Positions 24,875-33,615 of a stretch of 64,000 nucleotides of DNA are shown one piece after another. This DNA is from SIG603 sp964370635 (GTDB taxonomy: Bacteria; Bacillota; Clostridia; Oscillospirales; Acutalibacteraceae), in the NCBI GenBank assembly GCA_964370635.1, contig CAYJJU010000007.1, positions 1-64,000 of the forward strand, written 5' to 3'. Made by a program: the position numbers and the translations under genes. Under the pieces are notes generated by a model, which ran no database searches, was not told the DNA's origin, and saw only the letters and a program-made list of their open reading frames with translations. Positions within the stretch are counted from its first letter, which is position 1. Every line of letters starts with the position of its first letter.

Positions 24875-25432
24875 TTATGCACGTCCCATATAGTCACCTG
24901 TTCTGGTGTCTATTTGGATTAATTCGCCTTCGTCAATAAATAGTGGAACTTTAACCTCTGCTCCTGTTTCTAGGATAGCCGGTTTTGTCGCATTAGTAGC
25001 CGTATCACCCTTAAAGCCTGGGTCTGTTTGTGTGATTACAAGGTCTACAAAGTTTGGAGGCTCTACGCCGAAAACACTGCCTTTGTAAGAAAGAACTTTA
25101 CACTCCATATTTTCTTTTACGAATTTAAAGTTATCTCCTAAAACGCTTGAGCTAATGGGTATTTGCTCATAAGACTCAACGTCCATGAAATAATACAAAT
25201 CGCCATCGCTGTAAAGGTATTGCATGTCTTTTCTCTCAACAAATGCCGGTGGGTACTTTTCATTTGGGTTGAAAGTCCTCTCTGTAACCGCTCCTGTCAT
25301 AACGTTTCTGATTTTTGTTCTAACAAACGCAGCACCTTTACCTGGTTTTACGTGTTGGAACTCAATAATTGAAACAACGTTACCGTCCATTTCAAATGTT
25401 ACACCGTTTCTAAAATCTCCTGCTGAAATCAT
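24875..25432 (-). CDS. efp: Translation elongation factor P
   Basis: A 185-residue three-domain factor that rescues ribosomes at polyproline. The N-terminal KOW-like domain begins MISAGDFRNGVTFEMDGNVVSIIEFQHVKPGKGAAFVRTK. The modified-residue position in the loop PGKGAAF is Lys, as in most EF-Ps. Two OB domains follow, ending in FIDEGELIQIDTRTGDYMGRA, the classic EF-P C-terminus. Length is normal. A promoter (25476-25504) precedes it, so it can be expressed apart from the upstream pepP. Confidence 0.98.
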   Translation of the reverse strand: MISAGDFRNGVTFEMDGNVVSIIEFQHVKPGKGAAFVRTKIRNVMTGAVTERTFNPNEKYPPAFVERKDMQYLYSDGDLYYFMDVESYEQIPISSSVLGDNFKFVKENMECKVLSYKGSVFGVEPPNFVDLVITQTDPGFKGDTATNATKPAILETGAEVKVPLFIDEGELIQIDTRTGDYMGRA

Positions 25433-25475
25433 ATATTTAACTTCCTTTCCATTTGGCTTAATTTATTATATATTT

Positions 25476-25504
25476 ATTTTATACTATTTTCTTAACTTTT
25501 TCAA
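25476..25504 (-). promoter_or_regulatory. Promoter of efp and the CD1247-like gene
   Basis: Minus-strand -35 TTGAAA (25499-25504), 17-bp spacer and -10 TAAAAT (25476-25481), between pepP and efp. Confidence 0.65.
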
Positions 25505-25514
25505 GTACAAGTTA

Positions 25515-26594
25515 TTAAAGAATTAATAGCTCTTTTGGTACATTTGTAAGACTTTCGTGTCCGTCTTTAGTTACTGCCACCATATCTTCAATTCTAACAC
25601 CAAATTTACCGGGTAAATAAATGCCCGGCTCGTCGGTTACTACCATGCCCTCACTAAGCACAGTCTTGTCAAGTGCGCTAAGTCTTGGCCATTCGTGTAT
25701 GTCATACCCTACCCCATGTCCTAAGCCATGGCCGAAAGTGCCTTTGTACTTTGCATCTATGATATCCCTTGCAACCTTGTCTACATCAGAGCATATAGCA
25801 CCTGGTTTTATGGCTTCCATTGCTTCATTATGCGCTTTTAGCACGGTGTCATAAACATCTTTTTGTTCATCACTTACAAATCCTAAAGCGACTGTTCTTG
25901 TCATGTCTGAGTGATAACCATCAAGAAGCGCACCTGTGTCCATTGTGATAAAATCGCCTTTTTTTATGGTATTGTCGCCCGGAACACCGTGGCACATTGA
26001 AGAATTTTTACCCGCTACAACTATAAGGCTAAACGCAACGCCGTCCGCACCGTTTTTTCTCATAAAAAACTCAATATCAAGCGCTAAATCTTTTTCTGTC
26101 ATGCCCTCTTTAATCAAAGTTAAGGCATGATTATACGCTGCAGTTGTAAGTGCCTGCGACTGTCTTATTTTCTCAATTTCATCGGGTGTTTTAATTATTC
26201 TTATGTCTTTTATTGCATTATTAAGACTTTGGCAAAATTCTGCCTTAGCAGATGCCGACTCACAAAGTTTTTCAAACTTTTTAGCCTGCGAGTATGGAAG
26301 CGAGTCTGTTTCCATATATACTTTTTTAATATTATGCTTTTTAAGTAATTCTTTTATTTTTTCATCAGAATTACTAAATTCTAAAACAGTAACATTTTCA
26401 GCCTTATTTGTTGCAGCCTCGATGTATCTAAAGTCGACAATTAAATAAGACTCTTCTGCGGTGACGATTAAAAAACCTGCCGACGATTTAAAATTTGTAA
26501 AATATCTTCTGTTTGTATCTGATGATATTATGGCAGCAGCTTTTTTATCTCCCTTAATTAAAATTTCCGATAAACGCTCAATTTTATTTTTCAT
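25515..26594 (-). CDS. Xaa-Pro aminopeptidase/dipeptidase (M24B)
   Basis: A 359-residue creatinase-fold metallopeptidase that removes residues next to proline. An N-terminal creatinase-like domain (about 1-125) precedes the pita-bread catalytic domain. The metal ligands sit in ITMDTGALLDGYHSDMTRTVALG near 215-238 (D, D), FGHGLGHGVGYDIHEWPRL near 287-305 (H), DEPGIYLPGKFGVRIEDMVAVT near 322-343 (E, E). It lies between yqeG and efp, a frequent clostridial order, though a separate efp promoter follows. Whether it is PepP or PepQ in specificity cannot be told. Confidence 0.93.
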   Translation of the reverse strand: MKNKIERLSEILIKGDKKAAAIISSDTNRRYFTNFKSSAGFLIVTAEESYLIVDFRYIEAATNKAENVTVLEFSNSDEKIKELLKKHNIKKVYMETDSLPYSQAKKFEKLCESASAKAEFCQSLNNAIKDIRIIKTPDEIEKIRQSQALTTAAYNHALTLIKEGMTEKDLALDIEFFMRKNGADGVAFSLIVVAGKNSSMCHGVPGDNTIKKGDFITMDTGALLDGYHSDMTRTVALGFVSDEQKDVYDTVLKAHNEAMEAIKPGAICSDVDKVARDIIDAKYKGTFGHGLGHGVGYDIHEWPRLSALDKTVLSEGMVVTDEPGIYLPGKFGVRIEDMVAVTKDGHESLTNVPKELLIL

Positions 26595-26611
26595 TTTCCT
26601 ATCTCCTCCAT

Positions 26612-27106
26612 TTACTCGATAATTAGAGCCTTGCTTCGAACTCTTTTTTCTAGTGCTCTTCGTATTTTAAATGTAAATCCTGTTTCAATTTCAACAGGCT
26701 CTACAAGAATAGACTTCATTCTTCCAAGGTTTGCACCTAAGATATCGGTAAAAATTTGATCTCCTACCACGACACACTGCTGTGCTTTAACGCCTAATGC
26801 CTTTCTTGCCTTCCTAAATCCTTTAGGAAAAGGCTTCATGGCAAAAGAAATATACGGCAAGTCAAATTTTTTAGCAATTTTTGATACTCTCTCTTCAAAG
26901 TTATTTGATACTATATAAACTTTGAAGCCCTTGTCTTCTAAATTTTTAGCCCACATAACCGAACCGTCTAAGGGTGTTTTTGATATGTACGAAGTTATCG
27001 TGTTATCAACATCAAGCAGCACAACTTTTACTGACATTTTATTTAATATATCTACCTTTATATCATGAATATTTTTGCATTTATAGGTAGGTTTTAAAAC
27101 TGGCAT
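26612..27106 (-). CDS. yqeG: YqeG-family HAD IIIA phosphatase
   Basis: A 164-residue HAD protein, a PGP/YqeG-type phosphatase (phosphatidylglycerophosphate-phosphatase relatives). The start MPVLKPTYKCKNIHDI is chosen because GGAG lies a few bases upstream; 17 extra residues are possible in frame without a ribosome site. VVLLDVDNTITSYIS near 26-40 holds the DxDNT nucleophile motif, VYIVSNNFEERV near 63 is motif II, KPFPKGFRKA near 92 gives the Lys, and VVGDQIFTDILGANLGRMKSILVEPV near 112-137 is the metal motif. It is 17 bp before pepP. Confidence 0.9.
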   Translation of the reverse strand: MPVLKPTYKCKNIHDIKVDILNKMSVKVVLLDVDNTITSYISKTPLDGSVMWAKNLEDKGFKVYIVSNNFEERVSKIAKKFDLPYISFAMKPFPKGFRKARKALGVKAQQCVVVGDQIFTDILGANLGRMKSILVEPVEIETGFTFKIRRALEKRVRSKALIIE

Positions 27107-27129
27107 ATTTTTTCTCCATAAAATAATCT

Positions 27130-27161
27130 TGCAAAAAAAGTGGGCAAAAATGCCCACTTTC
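27130..27161 (-). terminator. Terminator after rpsU
   Basis: AAAGTGGGCA / TGCCCACTTT with a short loop, followed on the minus strand by a T-run. It overlaps the non-preferred upstream extension of yqeG, which supports the shorter yqeG start. Confidence 0.8.
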
Positions 27162-27179
27162 TACGCTAAATAAATTTAA

Positions 27180-27356
27180 TTATTTGAATTTGCGCTTACG
27201 AGCTGCTTCGGATTTTTTCTTACGTTTAACTGAAGGTTTCTCATAAGCTTCTCTTTTGCGAACTTCAGCAATAACACCTGCTCTAGCGCATTGCTTTTTA
27301 AAGCGTCTTAGCGCACTGTCAAGAGTTTCGTTATCCTTAATTCTGATTTCAGCCAT
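27180..27356 (-). CDS. rpsU: 30S ribosomal protein bS21
   Basis: A 58-residue basic protein too short for most ORF cut-offs, translated by hand. It starts MAEIRIKDNETLDSALRRFK and continues with KQCARAGVIAEVRKREAYEK and PSVKRKKKSEAARKRKFK, the unmistakable bS21 sequence. It binds the small-subunit platform near the anti-Shine-Dalgarno helix during initiation. GGGAGGGATAT precedes the ATG. It has a perfect-consensus promoter upstream and its own terminator, so it is a monocistronic unit. Confidence 0.98.
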   Translation of the reverse strand: MAEIRIKDNETLDSALRRFKKQCARAGVIAEVRKREAYEKPSVKRKKKSEAARKRKFK

Positions 27357-27414
27357 CTATATCCCTCCCATCCGCCGCAAGGCAGGGGTATTTCGTTAAT
27401 TTATAACAAAGATA

Positions 27415-27443
27415 ATTATATCTCTATTATTACAAATTGTCAA
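27415..27443 (-). promoter_or_regulatory. Consensus promoter of rpsU
   Basis: Minus-strand -35 TTGACA (27438-27443), exactly 17 bp, -10 TATAAT (27415-27420). It matches the sigma-A consensus at all twelve positions, as expected for a highly expressed ribosomal protein gene. Confidence 0.9.
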
Positions 27444-27481
27444 GTGTTTTTTATAAGTATGAAAAATTTTTAATTCTTTTC

Positions 27482-28450
27482 TTAGTTTGATAGAATTTTT
27501 GCTATTTCATAAAGCCTCTTATCAAATTCCTTTGGCTTGTCTAAAGCCTCAGTGATATCCATGTCGGTCACATGTGAATCTTTCATGATTACAACCCTGT
27601 TGCTTTGACCTTTAGATAAAAGCTCTACAGCGTGATAGCCCATTACACTGCCCACTAGTCTATCTCTAAGTGTCGGTGAACCACCTCTTTGAACATGTCC
27701 TAAAATTGTGGCACGGCTTTCTATTCCTGTGGCTTCCTCGATTTTCTTTGCAATTTCCTGAGTATGTCCTACGCCCTCGGCAACAACCACGATAAAATGT
27801 CTTTTGCCTGTTTTTTGCGAAGCAAGTATTCTGTCTGCTACATCTTTTTGAAAATCAAATTCAACTTCAGGAACAAGTGTAGCTATGGCGCCTGTCGCTA
27901 TTCCTGTGCTCATTGCTATATCGCCACATCTTCTACCCATAACTTCAACAACACTGCATCTGTCATGAGATTCTGTGGTATCTCTTAGTCTATCTATCAT
28001 TTCCATTGCAGTGTTCATTGCTGTGTCAAATCCTATAGTATAATCAGAGCTTGCAATGTCATTATCAATTGTGCCTGGCACGCCTATGCATGGAATACCA
28101 GCCTCTGTTAAATCTCTTGCGCCTCTAAATGAGCCGTCACCGCCTATTACGACAACGCCGTCTATACCAAGTTCTCTACACACATTTGCAGCTTTTGCTA
28201 CACCCTCTTTACTGTTGTACTCAGGGCTTCTTGCAGTGTATAAGAAGGTACCGCCTGATTGTATGGTATCCGACACAGACCTTATGTCCATTTTAAAGAT
28301 ATCTCCGTTTAAAAGACCGTTATAGCCTCTTTTAATTCCATAGACTTCCATGCCCATTCCTATTGCAGAGCGCACAACACCTCTTACTGCGGCATTCATT
28401 CCCGGTGCATCTCCGCCGCTTGTCAAAACAGCAATTTTTTTTGTACTCAT
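27482..28450 (-). CDS. pfkA: ATP-dependent 6-phosphofructokinase
   Basis: A 322-residue glycolytic enzyme of the PfkA family. MSTKKIAVLTSGGDAPGMNAAVRGVVRSA holds the ATP-binding GGDAPGMN. VVIGGDGSFRGA near 98 has Gly in the GGDG/S site typical of ATP users. GVPGTIDNDIASSDYTIGFDTA near 120-141 holds the catalytic TIDND and MGRRCGDIA near 170 binds fructose-6-phosphate. The effector-site residues GHVQRGGSPTLRDR near 246-259 are present, so allosteric control by PEP/ADP is likely. It has its own promoter behind dnaE. Confidence 0.97.
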   Translation of the reverse strand: MSTKKIAVLTSGGDAPGMNAAVRGVVRSAIGMGMEVYGIKRGYNGLLNGDIFKMDIRSVSDTIQSGGTFLYTARSPEYNSKEGVAKAANVCRELGIDGVVVIGGDGSFRGARDLTEAGIPCIGVPGTIDNDIASSDYTIGFDTAMNTAMEMIDRLRDTTESHDRCSVVEVMGRRCGDIAMSTGIATGAIATLVPEVEFDFQKDVADRILASQKTGKRHFIVVVAEGVGHTQEIAKKIEEATGIESRATILGHVQRGGSPTLRDRLVGSVMGYHAVELLSKGQSNRVVIMKDSHVTDMDITEALDKPKEFDKRLYEIAKILSN

Positions 28451-28499
28451 TTCATTTCCTCCATATATTAAAAATATTTATTTTTACATCAACGCTATT

Positions 28500-28528
28500 A
28501 TTATATATAACTTTTATCGACTTTTCAA
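28500..28528 (-). promoter_or_regulatory. Promoter of pfkA
   Basis: Minus-strand -35 TTGAAA (28523-28528), 17-bp spacer and -10 TATAAT (28500-28505), located between dnaE and pfkA. Confidence 0.75.
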
Positions 28529-28545
28529 GTACCTAGATAAATTAT

Positions 28546-31500
28546 TTACAACCTAATCACAACATTTTCTTCTAAAAGCAGCTCCCTTAGCCTTAAGAGT
28601 AGCACTTCATTAGCATCTACTTTCATGTTTTGTGGTGCCTTAAGCCATTTATCCTCGTCTTTAAAGTAAAGATACAAATCATTTTTTCCCGAAAACACCT
28701 TTACATATTCCATGGCCGTTTCGTATTCCTTACTATCTTTTGAAGAAAATCTTAAAAACAATCCCTTTTTACTAGCCTTTTTTGCAGGCGCCTTGCCAGG
28801 GCTAATCTCGCTATCCGCCTCAGGACTTACCGCATAATCAAAAATAAACTTGGGTTCTCTTTGTTCTGTAAAGCTAATTCTTCCGTGAAGCTTTAATATG
28901 TTGCCCTCTAATAAAAGCTCTTTATATTTTTCGTAAATAGTCGGAAAAACCAGAACTTCCATAGATGCATACATGTCTTCAACCACCAAAAACGCAAGTG
29001 TATTATTATTTTTAGTAATCTTTTTCCTCACGCTGTCTACAACCACAAGCAAGTTAAGTCTTTGCTCGTCACTGTATTTTTCGCTCTCTCCCGAGGCGGA
29101 GCTTATTATTTCATCAATTCTTGCAACCTTGCCTTTTTTATAAAGCTCAAAATATTCTGCCATGGGGTGGCCGGTAAGATACATTCCCGTGACTTCCTTT
29201 TCCATGGCCAAAAGTTCTTTCTGAGGAAATTCTTCTGCCGGAACTATGAAAAATTCGTCCTCCTTATTTTCTCGCCCCATGTCAAAAAAGCCAATTTGCC
29301 CTTCAATATTTCTTTTTTTATCCGCTTCAAGAGTGTCAATCACCGACTGCAAATTCAAAAGCATTTCACGTCTGTTATTTAAAAGGCCGTCAAGCGCCCC
29401 ACTTTTAACAAGGCTTTCTACCGCCCTTTTATTCAAATCTTTGCCCTGAACCCTTTTTAAAAAGTCGTAAAAACTTTTGTACGCCCCGCCGGTCTCTCTT
29501 TCTTTTACTATGTGAGAAATCACGCCTTTTCCAAGATTTTTAATCGCCAAAAGCCCAAATCTTATAGAGTTTTCCTGTGTAGTGAAGCTGTTATCGCTAA
29601 AGTTCACATGAGGAGGAAGCACTGTTATGTTCATTCTCGTGCACTCTTCCATGTAAGTCGCAACCTTCGCCGACGAGCCAAGCACGCTTGTAAGCAGTGC
29701 CGCAAAATATTCTCTTTGATAAAAATATTTCATAAACGCCGTCTGATATGCAAGCGTTGCGTACGCCGCCGCATGAGATTTATTGAAAGCGTAGGCCGCA
29801 AAACTTTCCATTTCGTTAAAGACTGAATTTGCAATATCCCCTGAAACACCACGGTTTACACAGCCCTCAATTTCCCACGTACCGTCCTCTCTTTTTAGTC
29901 CGTTTATAAAGACTTCACGCTCTTTTTCCATGACATCAAACTTTTTCTTTGACATGGCACGCCTTACTATATCCGCCCTTGCAAGCGAGTAACCTGCAAG
30001 TTCCCTAAATATTGTCATAACCTGCTCTTGATATATAATACAGCCAAAGGTTACATCCAAAATTTTTGAAAGTCGTGGGTGTTTAAATGTGATTTTCTTA
30101 GGGTCTTTTTTATTTTGAACATAGGTGTCGATAAACTGCATAGGTCCCGGCCTGTAAAGCGAGATTATCGCCGTTAAATCTTCAATATTTTGCGGTTTGC
30201 TCTTAATTAAAATACGTTTCATTCCGTCTGACTCAAACTGGAAAACACCCTCTGTATAGCCCTCTGATATCATGTCGTAAACACATTTTTCTTCATAATT
30301 AATTTTATCTATATCAAAGTCTATTCCCTTTTTCCTAAGCATTTTTTGGGTATTGTCTATTACCGATAAGTTGCGAAGACCTAAAAAGTCCATCTTTAAA
30401 AGACCCAGCTCTTCGATAGTACCCATGGTAAACTGCGTTACAACGGAGTCGTCATTTTTTGCAAGTGGCACATACTGCATTACAGGTTTATCTGTAATAA
30501 CAACACCTGCGGCGTGGGTAGAGCTGTGCCTTGGCATGCCCTCAATTTTTAATGCCATGTCTAAAAGCTCTCGCACTTTTTCGTCCGTTTCATAGCGTGC
30601 CTTTAGTTCAGGGTTTTGTTCAAGCGCCTTGCTTATGGTCATTCCTATAGCCATGGGCACCATTTTGGCAACCGCATCTACCACATTATAAGGCACTGCC
30701 ATAGCACGTCCTACATCACGTATTGCAAGCCTTGCCGCCATAGTTCCAAAGGTTATAATCTGCGCAACGTGTGAGGCGCCATACTTTTCTACAACATAAT
30801 CTATAATCTCTTGCCGTCTTTCATCGGAAAAGTCTATGTCAAAATCCGGCATACTTATACGCTCAGTGTTTAAAAATCTTTCAAAAATAAGGTCGTATTT
30901 TATGGGGTCTACACCCGTAATTCCCATGCAGTAAGCCGCTATACTTCCAACACCCGAGCCCCTTCCAGGCCCTACGGGTATGCCCAAACTTTTTGCATGT
31001 CTTATAAAGTCATATACTATCAAATAGTAATTGACATACCCCATGCTCTCTATGGTGTTCATCTCGTATTCGAGCCTGTCGGTAAGCTCTTTTGTGATTT
31101 TGCCGTCGTATCTCTCATTTAGTCCGTCATAGCATAACTTTTTAAAAAAGTCTATATTATCACTGCCGTCTGTCGTCTTAAACGCAGGGAGTTTTGTCAC
31201 GCCAAATTCAAATTCCAAATTACATGCGTCGGCAATTTTTTGCGTATTATCTGCCGCCTCTGGGAAATTTGGAAAAAGCGCCCTCATTTCCTCCTCTGAT
31301 TTAAAATAAAACTCGTCAGAACCAAACTCTAATACATCGTCGTCCTCTACCGTTCTATTTGTCTGTATGCAAATTAAAATATGATGCATTTTAGAGTCTT
31401 CTTTTAAAATATAATGGCTGTCGTTTGTAACCACAAGCGGTATGCCCGTTTCCTGTGACAGTTTAATGATTTGTGGATTTACCCTTTTTTGCTCTAAAAG

Positions 31501-32034
31501 ACCATGGTCTTGAAGCTCTAAATAATAATTCCCCTCTCCAAAAAGCTCTTTGTACCTAAGCGCTACCCTTTTTGCCTCTTCATAATCATTTCGCATCAAG
31601 GCCCTCGGAATTTCTCCTGCAAGGCATGCCGACAAGGCTATGAGCCCCTCGCTGTGTTCTTTAAGCAAATCAAAATCTATCCTTGGAGAATTATAAAAAC
31701 CCTGTGTCCATGCGCTTGATACCAATTGTAGCAAATTTTTGTATCCCGTTTCATTTTTGCATAGCAAAACAAGGTGCCTGTTTTCACGGTCAAATTCATG
31801 CACCTTATCAAACCTTGTCCTCTTTGCGACATAGACTTCACAGCCTATTATAGGTTTTATTCCTCTTTTTTTTGCCGCCTTGTAAAAATCCACCACGCCA
31901 TACATTACGCCGTGGTCTGTTATTGCAACAGCCGTCTGCCCAAGCTCTTTTGCACGGTCAAGCATTCTCTCCATCCTGCAAGCACCGTCTAAGAGGCTGT
32001 ATTCTGTATGCACATGTAAATGGGCAAATGCCAT
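28546..32034 (-). CDS. dnaE: DNA polymerase III alpha subunit (DnaE)
   Basis: An 1162-residue C-family replicative polymerase. It has an N-terminal PHP domain (about 1-210, starting FAHLHVHTEYSLLDGACR). The palm shows GPGRGSGVGSIAAYCMGIT near 360 and PDFDIDFSDERRQEII near 398-413 with the catalytic Asp pair. Fingers and thumb follow to about 800, then helix-hairpin-helix (about 850-910), and an OB fold near 1000-1080. It lies three bases after whiA in the conserved hprK-murB-rapZ-whiA-dnaE block. Most Clostridia carry PolC as well, not in this window. Confidence 0.97.
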   Translation of the reverse strand: MAFAHLHVHTEYSLLDGACRMERMLDRAKELGQTAVAITDHGVMYGVVDFYKAAKKRGIKPIIGCEVYVAKRTRFDKVHEFDRENRHLVLLCKNETGYKNLLQLVSSAWTQGFYNSPRIDFDLLKEHSEGLIALSACLAGEIPRALMRNDYEEAKRVALRYKELFGEGNYYLELQDHGLLEQKRVNPQIIKLSQETGIPLVVTNDSHYILKEDSKMHHILICIQTNRTVEDDDVLEFGSDEFYFKSEEEMRALFPNFPEAADNTQKIADACNLEFEFGVTKLPAFKTTDGSDNIDFFKKLCYDGLNERYDGKITKELTDRLEYEMNTIESMGYVNYYLIVYDFIRHAKSLGIPVGPGRGSGVGSIAAYCMGITGVDPIKYDLIFERFLNTERISMPDFDIDFSDERRQEIIDYVVEKYGASHVAQIITFGTMAARLAIRDVGRAMAVPYNVVDAVAKMVPMAIGMTISKALEQNPELKARYETDEKVRELLDMALKIEGMPRHSSTHAAGVVITDKPVMQYVPLAKNDDSVVTQFTMGTIEELGLLKMDFLGLRNLSVIDNTQKMLRKKGIDFDIDKINYEEKCVYDMISEGYTEGVFQFESDGMKRILIKSKPQNIEDLTAIISLYRPGPMQFIDTYVQNKKDPKKITFKHPRLSKILDVTFGCIIYQEQVMTIFRELAGYSLARADIVRRAMSKKKFDVMEKEREVFINGLKREDGTWEIEGCVNRGVSGDIANSVFNEMESFAAYAFNKSHAAAYATLAYQTAFMKYFYQREYFAALLTSVLGSSAKVATYMEECTRMNITVLPPHVNFSDNSFTTQENSIRFGLLAIKNLGKGVISHIVKERETGGAYKSFYDFLKRVQGKDLNKRAVESLVKSGALDGLLNNRREMLLNLQSVIDTLEADKKRNIEGQIGFFDMGRENKEDEFFIVPAEEFPQKELLAMEKEVTGMYLTGHPMAEYFELYKKGKVARIDEIISSASGESEKYSDEQRLNLLVVVDSVRKKITKNNNTLAFLVVEDMYASMEVLVFPTIYEKYKELLLEGNILKLHGRISFTEQREPKFIFDYAVSPEADSEISPGKAPAKKASKKGLFLRFSSKDSKEYETAMEYVKVFSGKNDLYLYFKDEDKWLKAPQNMKVDANEVLLLRLRELLLEENVVIRL

Positions 32035-32037
32035 GTT

Positions 32038-32730
32038 TTACACTCCTTTTATGCCTTTTTCCTTCTCTATTTTGTCAGAGAGCTCCAAAATTTCTTTCAT
32101 CCTGTGATTTACTCCCGAACGGCTTATATTTAAGGTTTCGGAAAGTTTTCTAAGGCTTGCATGAGGGTCGTGAAGCCTTGCATAACAAAGCTCCTTTAGC
32201 CTGTCGTCTAGGTTTTCAAGCCCCATATTGTCGCTAATAATAGCAATTGCAACCGTCTGTTTTGCCGAGGCGGAAAACACCTTGTCCATGTTTGCTGTTT
32301 GAAAATTTGACTGGCGATTTATATTATTTACAAGTTCCTTAAACATTTTCACCTGCATAATTTTCATAGATGCATTAAACGCACCCATAAATGTAAGTGC
32401 GTCTTCGACAGGTACTGCACCTTTTATGTATACGACAAAATTCTTGCCACGCTCCTGCAGTTTTGCCACCTCGTAAAGCGAGGAATTTACCATATGCATT
32501 ATAAACAGTGACAGGTTTTTATCGTCTGTTACAAATTCTATCCTATAATCTTTTTCGGGGTCGCTTGCTGTGCCAAAGCACAAAAAAGCCGTGCTTAAGA
32601 AAGCTTTTTTACAACACTCTTTTTCTATTTTATTTGAAAGTAAAATTTCCGACTGCGCTATCTTTTTACAGCAGTCGTTTTTATATTCATTTTTCAAAAG
32701 TTCCCTTTTTACTTCCTGTGAAAACAACAT
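32038..32730 (-). CDS. whiA: WhiA-like DNA-binding regulator, N-terminal domain shortened
   Basis: A 230-residue protein; typical WhiA is about 310. The first 25 residues (MLFSQEVKRELLKNEYKNDCCKKIA) match the usual start. The sequence then jumps almost at once to EKECCKKAFLSTAFLCFGTASDPEKDYRIEF, the start of the second LAGLIDADG-like half. About 75-80 residues of the first half are missing. The second half (about 40-125) and the C-terminal helix-turn-helix (SLRKLSETLNISRSGVNHRMKEILELSD, about 190-220) are intact and the frame is open. Position between rapZ and dnaE confirms identity. WhiA affects division and chromosome segregation in Bacillota. Confidence 0.9.
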   Translation of the reverse strand: MLFSQEVKRELLKNEYKNDCCKKIAQSEILLSNKIEKECCKKAFLSTAFLCFGTASDPEKDYRIEFVTDDKNLSLFIMHMVNSSLYEVAKLQERGKNFVVYIKGAVPVEDALTFMGAFNASMKIMQVKMFKELVNNINRQSNFQTANMDKVFSASAKQTVAIAIISDNMGLENLDDRLKELCYARLHDPHASLRKLSETLNISRSGVNHRMKEILELSDKIEKEKGIKGV

Positions 32731-32743
32731 ATGAAATTATCCT

Positions 32744-33601
32744 TTATTTTTTTATATCCCTGTGACTTACCGTGCTTCTAATTTTTTTATTTTCTAGGTG
32801 ACTGTGCAAAAATCTTGCAAGAGAAACAGAGCGGTGATGTCCTCCTGTACAGCCTATTGCCACAACAAGCTGGCTTTTGCCCTCTTTGATATAAAGAGGA
32901 AGCAAATAATCTATCATATCGATAAATCTTTTCACAAAACCTACGGTTTCCTCGCCCTCCATTACAAAGTCATACACCTCTTTATCAAGTCCGGTCTTCT
33001 CCCTTAAGCCGTCTATATAAAACGGGTTAGGAAGGCATCTTACATCAAAAAGCAAATCAGACTCTAGCGGTATTCCATGTTTAAACCCAAAGCTTATACA
33101 GTGCACCACCGTGGATTTTTCCACGTCTTGTAAAAACAGTTTCACTATGCGCTCTTTCATTGCCTGAGCCGAAATATTGCTGGTGTTTATTATAAAGTCC
33201 GCCCTCTCTTTTACAGGCCTCAGAATTTCTTTTTCAATTTTAACAGCCGCCTCCAGTGAGCCGTTAACGCTTGCTGCAAGCGGGTGCTTTCTTCTTGTTT
33301 CTTGATATCTATTTACTAAAACAGCTTCACTCGCCTCTAAATACAAAATTTTATATTCTATATTCTGCTCGACAAGTGTGCTTAGTGCATCAAAAAAGGA
33401 TTTAAAAAGCTCTCCACCCCTTGTGTCTGTTACCACCGCAACCCTTTGTGGCATGCCCTCTGATTTTACGCATAAGTCATGAAAAACAGGTATCATGGTG
33501 GGCGGCAAATTGTCTACGCAATAAAAACCTATGTCCTCCATTGCATCAATAGCCTTCGATTTTCCTGCACCTGACAGTCCTGTCACTATAATAAATTCCA
33601 T
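32744..33601 (-). CDS. rapZ: RNase adapter RapZ / YvcJ nucleotide-binding protein
   Basis: A 285-residue P-loop protein. Walker A is VTGLSGAGKSKAIDAMEDIGFYCVDNLPP (about 5-33). A second block, VFHDLCVKSEGMPQRVAVVTDTRGG, is near 39-63, and the C-terminal LVVAIGCTGGHHRSVSLARFLHSHL near 246-270 is the family hallmark. In Bacillus YvcJ hydrolyses ATP and GTP and influences competence; in E. coli RapZ binds small RNAs and senses glucosamine-6-phosphate. It lies between murB and whiA; the usual neighbour yvcK is absent. Confidence 0.96.
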   Translation of the reverse strand: MEFIIVTGLSGAGKSKAIDAMEDIGFYCVDNLPPTMIPVFHDLCVKSEGMPQRVAVVTDTRGGELFKSFFDALSTLVEQNIEYKILYLEASEAVLVNRYQETRRKHPLAASVNGSLEAAVKIEKEILRPVKERADFIINTSNISAQAMKERIVKLFLQDVEKSTVVHCISFGFKHGIPLESDLLFDVRCLPNPFYIDGLREKTGLDKEVYDFVMEGEETVGFVKRFIDMIDYLLPLYIKEGKSQLVVAIGCTGGHHRSVSLARFLHSHLENKKIRSTVSHRDIKK

Positions 33602-33615
33602 GTCTATCCCTCTCC

